From contig SLRP01000203.1 in NCBI GenBank assembly GCA_007130845.1, positions 1 to 38,150 of the forward strand: a stretch of DNA of 38,150 nt, given 5' to 3'. The notes below the pieces were generated by a model, which had not been told where the DNA came from, ran no database searches, and saw only the letters and a program-made list of their open reading frames with translations. Position numbers and translations under genes: made by a program. Shown piece after piece: positions 1-9,001 of this stretch (the first letter of the stretch is position 1; the number at the start of each line of letters is the position of its first letter). This DNA is from Kiritimatiellia bacterium. GTDB taxonomy: Bacteria; Verrucomicrobiota; Kiritimatiellia; SLAD01.

Positions 1-69
1 CTGGGACATAGCGACGTGCGGACCACCATGATCTACACACACACCGTGCAAAGCCGAACGCAGAAGTAA
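1..69 (+). CDS. Tyrosine recombinase / integron-integrase-like protein, C-terminal fragment (truncated by window edge)
   Basis: Frame 1 reads LGHSDVRTTMIYTHTVQSRTQK*, the catalytic LGH..TT.IYTH tyrosine motif of site-specific tyrosine recombinases; the MIYTH wording is typical of IntI-like enzymes. Confidence 0.75.
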   Translation: MGHSDVRTTMIYTHTVQSRTQK

Positions 70-192
70 CGAAAAAGCCCGCTGGATTTCTGAATGATAT
101 CGATTGCTAGCTCATAGAGAGGGTGTAAACCAAAGATAGATGGCTATTTATCCTCAATGAGGGGCTGAGACCTTATAATTGTGTTGATGCTA

Positions 193-266
193 TGGAGCGG
201 GTGGCGGGAATCGAACCCGCGTAGCCAGCTTGGAAGGCTGGAGCTTTACCACTAAGCTACACCCGC
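193..266 (-). tRNA. tRNA-Gly (anticodon TCC), CCA encoded
   Basis: Reverse complement GCGGGTGTAGCTTAGTGGTAAAGCTCCAGCCTTCCAAGCTGGCTACGCGGGTTCGATTCCCGCCACCCGCTCCA folds as a cloverleaf; anticodon loop CTTCCAA; GGTTCGATTC T-arm; 3' CCA. Confidence 0.95.
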
Positions 267-339
267 GCATGTGGAATGAAAGGGGTAATACTATAACGGC
301 GATCCAAAACGGTCAAGATCCGTTAAACAGGACGAGCTG

Positions 340-2439
340 TCAAGACTCCGAAGCAGTAGTACGCTCAAAACAATTTCTTATCCGCGATACAAGGACATCG
401 CTCTTGTACGGTTTGTGTACCATCCCAAGAGCGCCCTTTTCAATAAGTTCCCGGCTTATTTCCTCCTCATAATAACCGCTGGTAAGAAGTACCGGGACTG
501 AATTATCAATCCTTCTGATTGCTTCAAAGGTCGCTTTACCATCCATTTCAGGCATGATCATGTCCAGGAAAACAAGATCTATGCTGTTGCTGTTCTCCCG
601 GAAATAATCAACCGCCTCAATGCCCGACGCTGTGGTTATGACTTTATACCCATGCCCCTCCAGGATTTCAGTCAACAACAGCCGAACAACTTCTTCATCG
701 TCCACGACCAGAATGGTTTCATTTCCCCTTGCCGGTTCCGGCGGCTTATCGTTGCGGGCATATATTTCTTCATGATGCAGCGGGAAGTACAGCGTGAAGG
801 TTGACCCTTTACCCTTCCTGCTGGAGGCAACAATGTGACCGCCATGATTGTCAACAATGCCGTATACAATGGATAAACCCAGTCCGGTACCTTTGTTACC
901 TGGTTTGGTTGTAAAGAATGGATCGAATATGCGCTCCCGAACTTCTTCATCCATTCCAACCCCGGAATCCGAAATCATGACGCATATATATTTTGATTCC
1001 GTAGAGTTGATAAGTATGGTCTTTTCCCGCCCGGTAAGCGGACGGCATTCAGTACGCAAGGTAATATCCCCTCCCCCGTCAGCCATGGCGTCGGCGGCAT
1101 TAAGGCATAGATTCATGATCACCTGGTTCATTTGCCCATGGTCTCCCAGTATGGGAGGCAGACCGCTCTCAAGTTCAGGGTATATCACAATATTCTTGGC
1201 CAGTGTTCGCTCTAGAATACCCAGCGATTCCTCAATGACCCGGTTCATCGACACTGATTCCTTTATGACGTCCTTCTTGCGTGAAAATGTCAGTAATTGC
1301 TGCGTCAATTCCGAGCCGCGAACAGCCGACTGTTCTATTAAACCGAGATTTCTATGCAAATCCCCGCCAGGCTCAGTCTTGGACAACATATATGATGAAA
1401 ATCCCAGGATCCCGCTAAGTATGTTGTTGAAATCATGAGCAATACCGCCCGCGAGCATGCCTACGGCCTCCATCTTCTGCGACTGCCTGAGGCGATCGGA
1501 CAATTCCCGATGGATTTCATCCTGTTCTTCCGCGCGAAGCCGTGCCGCAATCTGCAGGGCTGCCACTGTAACGAGTTCAACATCGACGTGTTCATATTCA
1601 CGTTTTGCGGTATCCACCAGCGCGATCGTTCCGTGTATCAAACCCTTGGAGTCCCGCAGTGGAGCGCCAAGATAGGTTCTCAAACCAAGCTCGTTGATCA
1701 TGAACTGGCTGGAATATGGTTCTGTCGCATCCAGCGAATTCATGTATAGCGGCAGTCCGGAGCTCATCATGGATGCACACAGGGAGTCCGGAGAACAGTC
1801 GAGCAGATTGCCCCGTATGGCAGCCGCAATTTCAGCGCCTGCTGAATACAGTTTCTTTTCATTGAGCTGAATGTTGAGCAATACGGCGTAAGGCTTGTAC
1901 ATGTCGTACAGGATTCGGCAAATACCTTTGAGATGCCCATTGATGTCAGCAGGCAAATGGCTGTTTCTTGCAAAAAAATGTTTGAGCTTGGCCACAAGAG
2001 ATTGAGCAAGCAGGTGCCGTTTCTGCATCGTCACGGCCTTTTCCCTCAACTTCTGCTCTCTCTTTTCGGGGATTTCCATGGCAATCACATATGCCCTTGA
2101 CTGATTGCTTGTGCGCACAACACGCCGGTGAACCCTTACGGGAGCATGAACAAGGCCTCCCAAATCCGAAGTCGAGTCAACCGATGTCTCGTTCGGGGCA
2201 TCGCTCCTTATCCATGTTTCAGGAGCAAGGATTTCACATGTTTCATTATCAATGTTCAGGGCGTCCGAAAGAGGCCTGCCAATGCATTCTTCTTCATGTC
2301 CCCCTGAAAACAACAACTTTCTCATTGCGGGATTCATAAACAGTACTAGCCGGTCTGAATCCACCACGACAATAGGAGTATCCAAGGCTTGAAGCACGCC
2401 TTTGAAAAGGTCTTGATGACTTTGATTTCTACTGTTCAT
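340..2439 (-). CDS. Hybrid sensor histidine kinase (PAS, GAF, HisKA, HATPase, receiver)
   Basis: H-box GGIAHDFNNILSGILGFSSYM, N-box NLCLNAADAM, G1 ISDSGVGM, G2 GTGLGLSIVYGIVDNHGG, receiver VDDEEVVRLLL...DLVFLDMIMPEMDG. Start taken at the internal ATG (2437-2439, MNSRNQSHQD) because the longer ORF would overlap the divergent gene. Confidence 0.93.
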   Translation of the reverse strand: MNSRNQSHQDLFKGVLQALDTPIVVVDSDRLVLFMNPAMRKLLFSGGHEEECIGRPLSDALNIDNETCEILAPETWIRSDAPNETSVDSTSDLGGLVHAPVRVHRRVVRTSNQSRAYVIAMEIPEKREQKLREKAVTMQKRHLLAQSLVAKLKHFFARNSHLPADINGHLKGICRILYDMYKPYAVLLNIQLNEKKLYSAGAEIAAAIRGNLLDCSPDSLCASMMSSGLPLYMNSLDATEPYSSQFMINELGLRTYLGAPLRDSKGLIHGTIALVDTAKREYEHVDVELVTVAALQIAARLRAEEQDEIHRELSDRLRQSQKMEAVGMLAGGIAHDFNNILSGILGFSSYMLSKTEPGGDLHRNLGLIEQSAVRGSELTQQLLTFSRKKDVIKESVSMNRVIEESLGILERTLAKNIVIYPELESGLPPILGDHGQMNQVIMNLCLNAADAMADGGGDITLRTECRPLTGREKTILINSTESKYICVMISDSGVGMDEEVRERIFDPFFTTKPGNKGTGLGLSIVYGIVDNHGGHIVASSRKGKGSTFTLYFPLHHEEIYARNDKPPEPARGNETILVVDDEEVVRLLLTEILEGHGYKVITTASGIEAVDYFRENSNSIDLVFLDMIMPEMDGKATFEAIRRIDNSVPVLLTSGYYEEEISRELIEKGALGMVHKPYKSDVLVSRIRNCFERTTASES

Positions 2440-2538
2440 TATTCCTCGCTCAAACAGGGGCCGGAACCGAACTACTACTATACAGCGTCGGATGACAGGA
2501 ATTAAGCAAATATGCACAGTTGAAGCGGACAGGAATTC

Positions 2539-3915
2539 ATGACAGTATTTGACACCATGCTTGAAAACATACTTGAAACAATAGGACAAACTCCGATCGT
2601 AAGGCTTAATCGCTCGGCCGAAGGACTTGTGCCATCCATCGCCATAAAGGCGGAATCGTTCAATCCCGGGGGAAGCGCCAAGGACCGGATAGCGATGTCA
2701 ATGATTGAGAATGCTGAACACCGGGGAGAACTAAGACCGGGCGGCACCATTATCGAGGCCACAGCCGGAAACACAGGCCTCGGGTTGGCTTTGGTAGGAG
2801 CAGTCAGGGGATATCGCTGCATTTTCGTCATGCCCGACAAGATGAGTGACGACAAGATCCGCCTGCTGCGGGCATACGGGGCCGAGGTGGTTATTACGCC
2901 TTCCAACGTCCCTCCGGATTCACCAGACAGTTACAATGGCGTCGCTGAACGACTCAGCCGTGAGATTCCAGGCGCATGGCGGCCCAACCAATTCAGCAAC
3001 ATATCTAATCCGGAAGCCCATTATCGAACGACGGGCCCGGAAATATGGGATCAGACCGGAGGCAGAATAACCGTTTTCGTGGCTGCAGCCGGAACCGGAG
3101 GCACACTGAGCGGTGTAGGACGATTCCTTAAAGAGAAAAATTCGGATATGAGGATAATTGGGGCGGACATCGAAGGCTCAATTTTGTCGGGCGATTCTCC
3201 CAAACCGTGGAAAGTGGAGGGAATCGGTGAGGATTTCGTTCCCAAGACGCTGAATGCTCAAGTTATTGATGAGTGGATACGGGTCAGCGACGCAGAGTCG
3301 TTTTCCACGGCCCGGCGCGTTTCACGAGAGGACGGAATAATGCTTGGGGGGTCATCCGGAACGGCGCTGGCTGCAGCCTTCAAATACGCATCGCGTTGTT
3401 CAAGGGAGGATCTTGTGGTCGTTCTGTGCCCGGACACGGGCAGGAACTATCTGAGCAAGATGTACAATGATGAATGGATGGCGGAAAACGGTTTTGCGGA
3501 TCGGGCTCCGGATAAGGTTACAGTCGGCGATCTGCTGAAAACACTCGGTCGAGCCGGCAAGATTCTGTCGCTTAAGCCCGAAGACACACTGCAAACCGCC
3601 CTGGGGATGGTGCAGGAATACGGCTTTTCACAATTGCCGGTTTCAGAGGACGGCCGAATGGTCGGGGCAGTCGAGGAAGTCACCATCATCCGCGCACTTC
3701 ATCAGGGTGTTTCTCCATCAAAGGCGCATATTAGAGATGTTATGGCGCGGCCTCTTCCGGCCCTGGAGGAGGAAGTTCTTTTGGAAGAGGCTTACAGACT
3801 GCTTATGTCGGGATACCCGGCCATTGTAATTACCAGACAGGATCACGTCATAGGTATTGTCACCAGAACCGACATGATGAGCTACTATGAAAAAGTACCA
3901 AGGCAGCACAATTAG
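2539..3915 (+). CDS. Cystathionine beta-synthase / cysteine synthase family PLP enzyme with C-terminal CBS-domain pair
   Basis: ETIGQTPIVRLNR, FNPGGSAKDRIA, TAGNTGLGLA, SSGTALAAA PLP-fold motifs; tandem CBS domains after about residue 320. Confidence 0.93.
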   Translation: MTVFDTMLENILETIGQTPIVRLNRSAEGLVPSIAIKAESFNPGGSAKDRIAMSMIENAEHRGELRPGGTIIEATAGNTGLGLALVGAVRGYRCIFVMPDKMSDDKIRLLRAYGAEVVITPSNVPPDSPDSYNGVAERLSREIPGAWRPNQFSNISNPEAHYRTTGPEIWDQTGGRITVFVAAAGTGGTLSGVGRFLKEKNSDMRIIGADIEGSILSGDSPKPWKVEGIGEDFVPKTLNAQVIDEWIRVSDAESFSTARRVSREDGIMLGGSSGTALAAAFKYASRCSREDLVVVLCPDTGRNYLSKMYNDEWMAENGFADRAPDKVTVGDLLKTLGRAGKILSLKPEDTLQTALGMVQEYGFSQLPVSEDGRMVGAVEEVTIIRALHQGVSPSKAHIRDVMARPLPALEEEVLLEEAYRLLMSGYPAIVITRQDHVIGIVTRTDMMSYYEKVPRQHN

Positions 3916-4050
3916 GGAGACAAAACGGAGGCCGGAAGGTAATGTGAATTTCCTTTACGATCAGACTCACTGCGTATCGTATGAACTGAGACAATGCAGG
4001 ATTGTGATCCCGCCTGCGCCGAGCGCTTAATTTTCCGGGAGTGACGTATC

Positions 4051-5217
4051 ATGGACAACGACGACAAAAGACCTCGCTTTGCAACCAGGGCCATTCACAT
4101 GGGACAAACCCCTGATCCGACAACGGGAGCAACCATACCCCCGATATACCTGTCCACCACTTACACGCAGGAAAGCCCCGGGGTACATAAGGGATATGAG
4201 TATTCGAGATCACAGAATCCCACCCGCACGGCCCTTGAAGCCTGTCTGTCGGGGTTGGAGGAAGGCGAGGATTGCGCGGTTTTTTCTTCAGGCCTGGCCG
4301 CCACGAATGCTCTATTGCAAAGCCTTCGGCCCGGCGACGGGTTCATAGCGGGTCATGACCTGTACGGTGGAACCTTCCGACTGCTGGAAGATGTGTTCAG
4401 GCCATGGGGCCTGGAAATAGCGCGAGCGGAATCCTCGGATCCTTCTGCTTATGAAAAGGCCATGAAGACGCTTGAGCGACCCAGAATGATATGGATTGAA
4501 ACACCAACCAATCCCCTCGTGGACTTGATTGACATAAGCTCAGTGGCGGAGATCGCAGGAAATAACGGATCTCTGCTGGTGGTGGATAACACCTTTGCGT
4601 CTCCGTGTTTGCAAAAGCCTCTTACCCTGGGCGCAGACATGGTTCTGCACAGCACCACCAAGTATCTGGGAGGGCATTCAGACGTCATTGGCGGCGCCCT
4701 GATAGCAAGGGAAGCCGGGCAACTTGAATCGGTACGGTTCATTCAGAATGCGGCCGGAGCCGTACCCGGACCCCTGGATTGCTACCTCATCCTCAGGGGA
4801 TTGAAGACCTTGGAGATTAGAATGCAAAGGCATTGTGCAAATGCCATGAAACTTGCGGAGGTATTGAACGGCCTGCCGGGAATCTCGCGAGTTTTGTATC
4901 CGGGCCTTCCGGATCATCCGGGACATGAGATCGCGAAAAAACAGATGCAGGGTTTCGGGGGTATGATATCGATAGAACTGGACGACGGGTTTGAACGGGC
5001 CAAAACATTTTGCACAAGCCTGAGAATTTTTTCTCTGGCGGAAAGTCTTGGAGGAGTTGAATCCCTAGTGTCGCATCCGGCCACCATGACGCATGCAAGT
5101 CTTCCGCCGTCGGAACGCCATGCGAGGCGCATCACAGACGGACTGGTCAGACTGAGCGTAGGTATAGAGGATGTACAGGATCTTATCGAAGATATAAATC
5201 AGGCCTTGCAGCCATAG
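4051..5217 (+). CDS. Cystathionine gamma-synthase / gamma-lyase (Cys/Met metabolism PLP enzyme)
   Basis: FATRAIHMGQ, YSRSQNPTRTALE, FSSGLAATNA, VVDNTFASP, LHSTTKYLGGHSDVIGG, SLGGVESLVSHPATMTH motifs; beta vs gamma and synthase vs lyase not resolved. Confidence 0.93.
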   Translation: MDNDDKRPRFATRAIHMGQTPDPTTGATIPPIYLSTTYTQESPGVHKGYEYSRSQNPTRTALEACLSGLEEGEDCAVFSSGLAATNALLQSLRPGDGFIAGHDLYGGTFRLLEDVFRPWGLEIARAESSDPSAYEKAMKTLERPRMIWIETPTNPLVDLIDISSVAEIAGNNGSLLVVDNTFASPCLQKPLTLGADMVLHSTTKYLGGHSDVIGGALIAREAGQLESVRFIQNAAGAVPGPLDCYLILRGLKTLEIRMQRHCANAMKLAEVLNGLPGISRVLYPGLPDHPGHEIAKKQMQGFGGMISIELDDGFERAKTFCTSLRIFSLAESLGGVESLVSHPATMTHASLPPSERHARRITDGLVRLSVGIEDVQDLIEDINQALQP

Positions 5218-5237
5218 TCCATGGAACGGAGGCTGGG
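5188..5237. repeat. Direct repeat copy 1 (50 bp), overlapping the 3' end of the cystathionine gene
   Basis: gaagatataaatcaggccttgcagccatagtccatggaacggaggctggg; 44/50 identical to 5715-5764 by hand alignment. Confidence 0.93.
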
Positions 5238-5309
5238 TTCCGAAATGGGACACCCATTCAGTCGATCGGGCTTTTGAAGCCGCTAAAGCGATGACGGACA
5301 AGACGGCGT

Positions 5310-5320
5310 AAGCGGAGTCG
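5310..5320 (+). repeat. Outer inverted repeat, left arm (AAGCGGAGTCG)
   Basis: Exact reverse complement CGACTCCGCTT occurs at 5562-5572. Confidence 0.85.
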
Positions 5321-5323
5321 GTT

Positions 5324-5400
5324 AAGGGTGGCGGGCAAGGGTTTCGGTTAAGAGTATTCGAGTAAGGGTGGCCGCGTAAGTGTATCCGGTTAAGGATATT
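5324..5400 (+). repeat. Left array of degenerate 13-14 bp phased repeats (AAG starts at 5324, 5337, 5350, 5364, 5378, 5392)
   Basis: AAGGGTGGCGGGC / AAGGGTTTCGGTT / AAGAGTATTCGAGT / AAGGGTGGCCGCGT / AAGTGTATCCGGTT / AAGGATATT read directly. Confidence 0.85.
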
Positions 5401-5501
5401 ATACCGCCTTTGAAAGCGCCGCAAGCATTACCGCTACGCGATGTTCAGAGCGATGGACCACAAGCTTCTCATGCCCGAAAGGTTCCGTCATAATCCCGGC
5501 T

Positions 5502-5560
5502 CTTTACACTTAACCGGATACACTTAAACGGCTACACTTAATCGGATATCCTTACCCGAC
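5502..5560 (-). repeat. Right array of the same 14-bp repeat in inverted orientation (CTT at 5509, 5523, 5537, 5551)
   Basis: Reverse complement: AAGGATATCCGATT AAGTGTAGCCGTTT AAGTGTATCCGGTT AAGTGTA. TAAGTGTATCCGGTTAAG (5377-5394) and CTTAACCGGATACACTTA (5509-5526) are a perfect 18-bp inverted pair. Confidence 0.88.
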
Positions 5561-5561
5561 T

Positions 5562-5572
5562 CGACTCCGCTT
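5562..5572 (-). repeat. Outer inverted repeat, right arm (CGACTCCGCTT)
   Basis: Exact reverse complement of 5310-5320. Confidence 0.85.
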
Positions 5573-5714
5573 CCCCGCCTTCCGATATTCTCGCAGTCGA
5601 AACATCCGCTCATCCCTTTATACGAACAGGCTCCATTCACATCCATGAGACACCACAATAACGCAATCGTTCCGTTGCAATTATGACTCGATTTCGAGGT
5701 CACCCGGAACACAG

Positions 5715-5764
5715 GAAGATATTAATCAGGCCTTATAACCGTAGTCCATGGAACGGAGGCTTGG
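5715..5764. repeat. Direct repeat copy 2 (50 bp), overlapping the 3' end of tsaD
   Basis: gaagatattaatcaggccttataaccgtagtccatggaacggaggcttgg; 44/50 identical to 5188-5237. Confidence 0.93.
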
Positions 5765-6796
5765 ATAGACATTGTCCGGGGCAGGCGGAGCCGATCCATT
5801 CAGTGACAGTGCACCGGCCAATCCGGCGATCATGGCTGCGTTATCAGTACAATACTCGAATGGAGCAATAAGGAGTCTGGATCCAAGGCGTTCGGACGTG
5901 CTTTCGAGCATCGTCCTGAGCCGTTTATTTCTTGCAACGCCTCCCACGCACGCGATAGCCCGGACCTTCTCATGAACTACCGCATTTTCAAGGCGGTCCA
6001 GCAGGGAATCAAATACAGCTTCCTGATAGGCGGCGGCGACATCTCCAAGGTCTTCCCCTGCCCTGGACTCAGGGTGATTCCTGACATGATACAGCAGGGC
6101 TGTCTTCAAGCCGCTGAAACTGAAACAGCAGTCGCGCCGCATGCCGTCTATCAGGGCTTCACCGCCTCTGCCCTTTCCCTTCAGTATGCCGCGCGGAAAA
6201 TCGATGCGGCCCGGGTTGCCCCCTTGAGCAGCCTTCTCAATTGCCGGCCCGCCCGGATATCCCAGACCTAGAACAGTAGCTCCCTTATCCAGCGCTTCAC
6301 CCGCCGCATCATCCAGGGTATGGCCAAGCACCGTGAAGTTTCGGACGTCGTCGACTCGGACCAGCATGGTATGTCCTCCTGAAACCAGAAGAACTACCAT
6401 TGGACAAATCTCATCCATGGACAAATCCGAACCGAGAAAAACAGAGTAAAGATGAGCTTGAAGGTGGTTAATTCCCAAAAGCGGAATATCTAATCGCAGG
6501 GAAAGCGCCCGTGCCGTTGTTACACCCATTAAAAGCGAGCTTGCCAGGCCGGGACCTTGCGTTACAGCAATGGAGTCAATGTCATACCAATCAGCCCCGC
6601 ACTGGTCCAGAGCTTGTCGTGTTACGTCCGGTAAAGCTTCAAGGTGGCGACGTGACGCGACTTCCGGAACGACTCCGCCATATTGAGCGTGTTCGGCAGC
6701 CTGGCTCAACACAATATTAGATCGTACTTCACGGCCATCAGCGACAACAGCGGCGGACGTTTCGTCGCAAGAGGTTTCGATGCCGAGAATCAGCAT
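5726..6796 (-). CDS. tsaD: tRNA N6-adenosine threonylcarbamoyltransferase TsaD
   Basis: MLILGIETSCDETSAAVV, GINHLQAHLYS, LLVSGGHTMLV, CVGGVARNKRLR motifs. Confidence 0.97.
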   Translation of the reverse strand: MLILGIETSCDETSAAVVADGREVRSNIVLSQAAEHAQYGGVVPEVASRRHLEALPDVTRQALDQCGADWYDIDSIAVTQGPGLASSLLMGVTTARALSLRLDIPLLGINHLQAHLYSVFLGSDLSMDEICPMVVLLVSGGHTMLVRVDDVRNFTVLGHTLDDAAGEALDKGATVLGLGYPGGPAIEKAAQGGNPGRIDFPRGILKGKGRGGEALIDGMRRDCCFSFSGLKTALLYHVRNHPESRAGEDLGDVAAAYQEAVFDSLLDRLENAVVHEKVRAIACVGGVARNKRLRTMLESTSERLGSRLLIAPFEYCTDNAAMIAGLAGALSLNGSAPPAPDNVYPSLRSMDYGYKA

Positions 6797-6824
6797 TTGC
6801 TACAGCGCCTTCCAAATTACAGGG

Positions 6825-8129
6825 TCAACGTTGTTGACCAGTCATTAGCCTTCCCGACCGCCGCGCATCGAAAATAACCAGACCCTTCATGAGATCCAAG
6901 GCGCGTTCCAGTTGCACATCCACGATTTCCTCAAATTCCTCCTCCCCGTCCAGAGGCTCGGCATTTTCAGGTCGGGCGCGATTCACAAGAAGTTTGCGCC
7001 AGTCATCCGGAGAGATAGATACCACTATATCAGGCTCTATTCCGTTGTCCTGAATACGGCGTTCACTGGGCGTATAATATGTGGCTGTGGTAAGCCTCAG
7101 GGCGGATCCGTCCCCCATGGGCAGCACACTCTGCACCGATCCCTTTCCAAAGGTCTTGCTGCCCACGACCACTGCGCGCCTATGATCCTGCAGCGCTCCG
7201 GCAACGATTTCGGAGGCGCTGGCACTGCCTTCATTCACAAGTACCACCAATGGCAGATCGGGATACTTCGGCCTGGTTCTGGACACATATCTCTGCTGCC
7301 TGTTTTCATCCCGGCCCTTTGTGTATACAATCAACTCCCCGCGGGGTATGAATTTCTGCGCTACATCCACAGCCGCGTTAAGCAACCCTCCGGGATTGCT
7401 TCTCAGGTCCAGAATAAGAGCCTCCATGCCATCGGCCTTGAGATCTTCGATGGCGCTGACAAGGTCATCCGCTGTAGGCGCATTGAACTGTGTAATACGT
7501 ATATATCCTATATCGTCCTCCAACAGAGAAGCGTCCTTGACGCTTTCAACGGTAATGATAGCCCTGGTGATGGTCATTTCCTCGAATTCATTCGTGCTGG
7601 GCCTCAGTATCCTGATATCCACATCGGTATCAGGCGGACCGCGCAGTTTGCGCACAGCCTCCTGAAGAGAAATCCCCTCCGTCGACTTTCCGTCAATTTC
7701 TATGATGCGGTCACCGGAAAGCAGGCCTGCATCAAATCCCGGGGTGCCCTCCATGGGGGCAACCACAGTTAAAATCCCGTCCCTCATGCTGATGACGATC
7801 CCAAGACCTCCGAAATGACCTGATGTGTCATCTTTCATGTCGCCGTACATGTCGGGATCCATGAACTGGCTATGAGGATCCAAAGACTGCAGCATGCCGC
7901 GGAGCGCGCCGTAAATGAGATCGTTATAGGTCGTGCTTTCACCGTCAACATAATGCTGACGGACCTGTTCCAAGGCCTTAGTGAACAAAGCCATGCTGTC
8001 ATAGGCATCGTCCCGCTCCCCGGAAGAAGCCTCCTGAGAATACAGGCTTGAGCCTATCAGAAGGTTCCCCACGAGCAAACTTGCAAGCAGGGTCCATCCG
8101 AGGCCGCGTCTAATAATTCTTGCCGACAT
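6825..8129 (-). CDS. S41-family C-terminal processing peptidase (CtpA-like) with PDZ domain
   Basis: N-terminal signal/TM; GLGIVISMRDGILTVVAPMEGTPGFDAGLLSGDRIIEIDG (PDZ); LDLRSNPGGLL; VNEGSASASEIVAGALQDHRRAVVVGSKTFGKGSVQ (Ser/Lys). Confidence 0.96.
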   Translation of the reverse strand: MSARIIRRGLGWTLLASLLVGNLLIGSSLYSQEASSGERDDAYDSMALFTKALEQVRQHYVDGESTTYNDLIYGALRGMLQSLDPHSQFMDPDMYGDMKDDTSGHFGGLGIVISMRDGILTVVAPMEGTPGFDAGLLSGDRIIEIDGKSTEGISLQEAVRKLRGPPDTDVDIRILRPSTNEFEEMTITRAIITVESVKDASLLEDDIGYIRITQFNAPTADDLVSAIEDLKADGMEALILDLRSNPGGLLNAAVDVAQKFIPRGELIVYTKGRDENRQQRYVSRTRPKYPDLPLVVLVNEGSASASEIVAGALQDHRRAVVVGSKTFGKGSVQSVLPMGDGSALRLTTATYYTPSERRIQDNGIEPDIVVSISPDDWRKLLVNRARPENAEPLDGEEEFEEIVDVQLERALDLMKGLVIFDARRSGRLMTGQQR

Positions 8130-8323
8130 AAAGCACTCCCATTTGACGATTTCACCGTAACGGCATGCAAAATCGCATTATCACGCCGGATAAATTAATG
8201 CAGAAAGGCTTGATTTGCAACCTGAATGGAAAATATGTATTTTGTTTACGAATTTTCAGGCAATTGCCCACGTTTTGAATAACCTTACGTGGGGTTTAGA
8301 ACAGTAATTAAGGGGTACAATAA

Positions 8324-9001
8324 ATGTTTTTCATAGATCCGTTATGGTTGATAATTGCGGCGCCCGGCCTGATACTGGCCATGATCGCGTCCTACATAAC
8401 CAAGAGCACCTTCCATAAGTATGCAGAGTATTCAGCGTCGTCCGGCATGACCGGAGCCCAGGCGGCGCGCCGCCTGCTCGACCAGCGCGGCATGAGTGAT
8501 GTCCGCATAGAGCCTGTACAGGGTTTTCTCAGCGATCACTATGACCCTCGCAGCCGGACATTGCGCCTGTCGCCGAACGTGTACAGTTCAAACTCGCTAT
8601 CGGCCATAGGGGTAGCCTGTCACGAAGCGGGTCACGCCATCCAGCACGCGGAAAATTTCGCCCCGCTTGCACTTCGATCGGCCCTCGTTCCAATTACTTC
8701 GTTCAGCACCAATGCAGCCTATTTCATCTTCATTGCGGGAATGTTTGCTGAAAGCGCCGGGCTGATGCACCTGGGCATAATACTATTCAGCTTTGTGGTG
8801 CTGTTCTCCCTGGTTACCCTTCCCGTTGAGTGGGACGCCAGCGCAAGGGCCAAGCGCCTGATGGTGAGCGCCGGAATTGTCTCTTCGAGAGAACAGGAGC
8901 ATGCCTCAAAGGTGCTTAACGCCGCGTTTCTAACCTACGTTGCGGCACTGCTGACCGCGCTGTTACAACTCCTGTATTTTATTCTGAGGGCCAGGCGCTG
9001 A
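8324..9001 (+). CDS. Membrane zinc metallopeptidase (YugP-like neutral zinc metallopeptidase)
   Basis: HEAGHAIQHAE zinc motif (HExxH), RVEP..FLSDHYDPRSRTLRLSPNVY pattern, several TM segments. Confidence 0.92.
   Translation: MFFIDPLWLIIAAPGLILAMIASYITKSTFHKYAEYSASSGMTGAQAARRLLDQRGMSDVRIEPVQGFLSDHYDPRSRTLRLSPNVYSSNSLSAIGVACHEAGHAIQHAENFAPLALRSALVPITSFSTNAAYFIFIAGMFAESAGLMHLGIILFSFVVLFSLVTLPVEWDASARAKRLMVSAGIVSSREQEHASKVLNAAFLTYVAALLTALLQLLYFILRARR

Noticed and set aside
848-1438. 196-aa + strand ORF and its neighbours inside the histidine kinase
   Set aside because: Antisense shadow of a strongly supported kinase gene; translation has no family features.
5065-5424. 119-aa minus-strand ORF spanning the left part of the insert
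   Set aside because: Translation is not protein-like and largely antisense to the cystathionine gene.
5320-5560. 14-bp repeats considered as a CRISPR array
   Set aside because: Units are contiguous with no spacers, too short, degenerate and in two orientations; no cas genes in the window.
6912-7772. 286-aa + strand ORF opposite the S41 protease
   Set aside because: Lies fully antisense to well-conserved protease motifs; low-complexity, non-protein-like translation.
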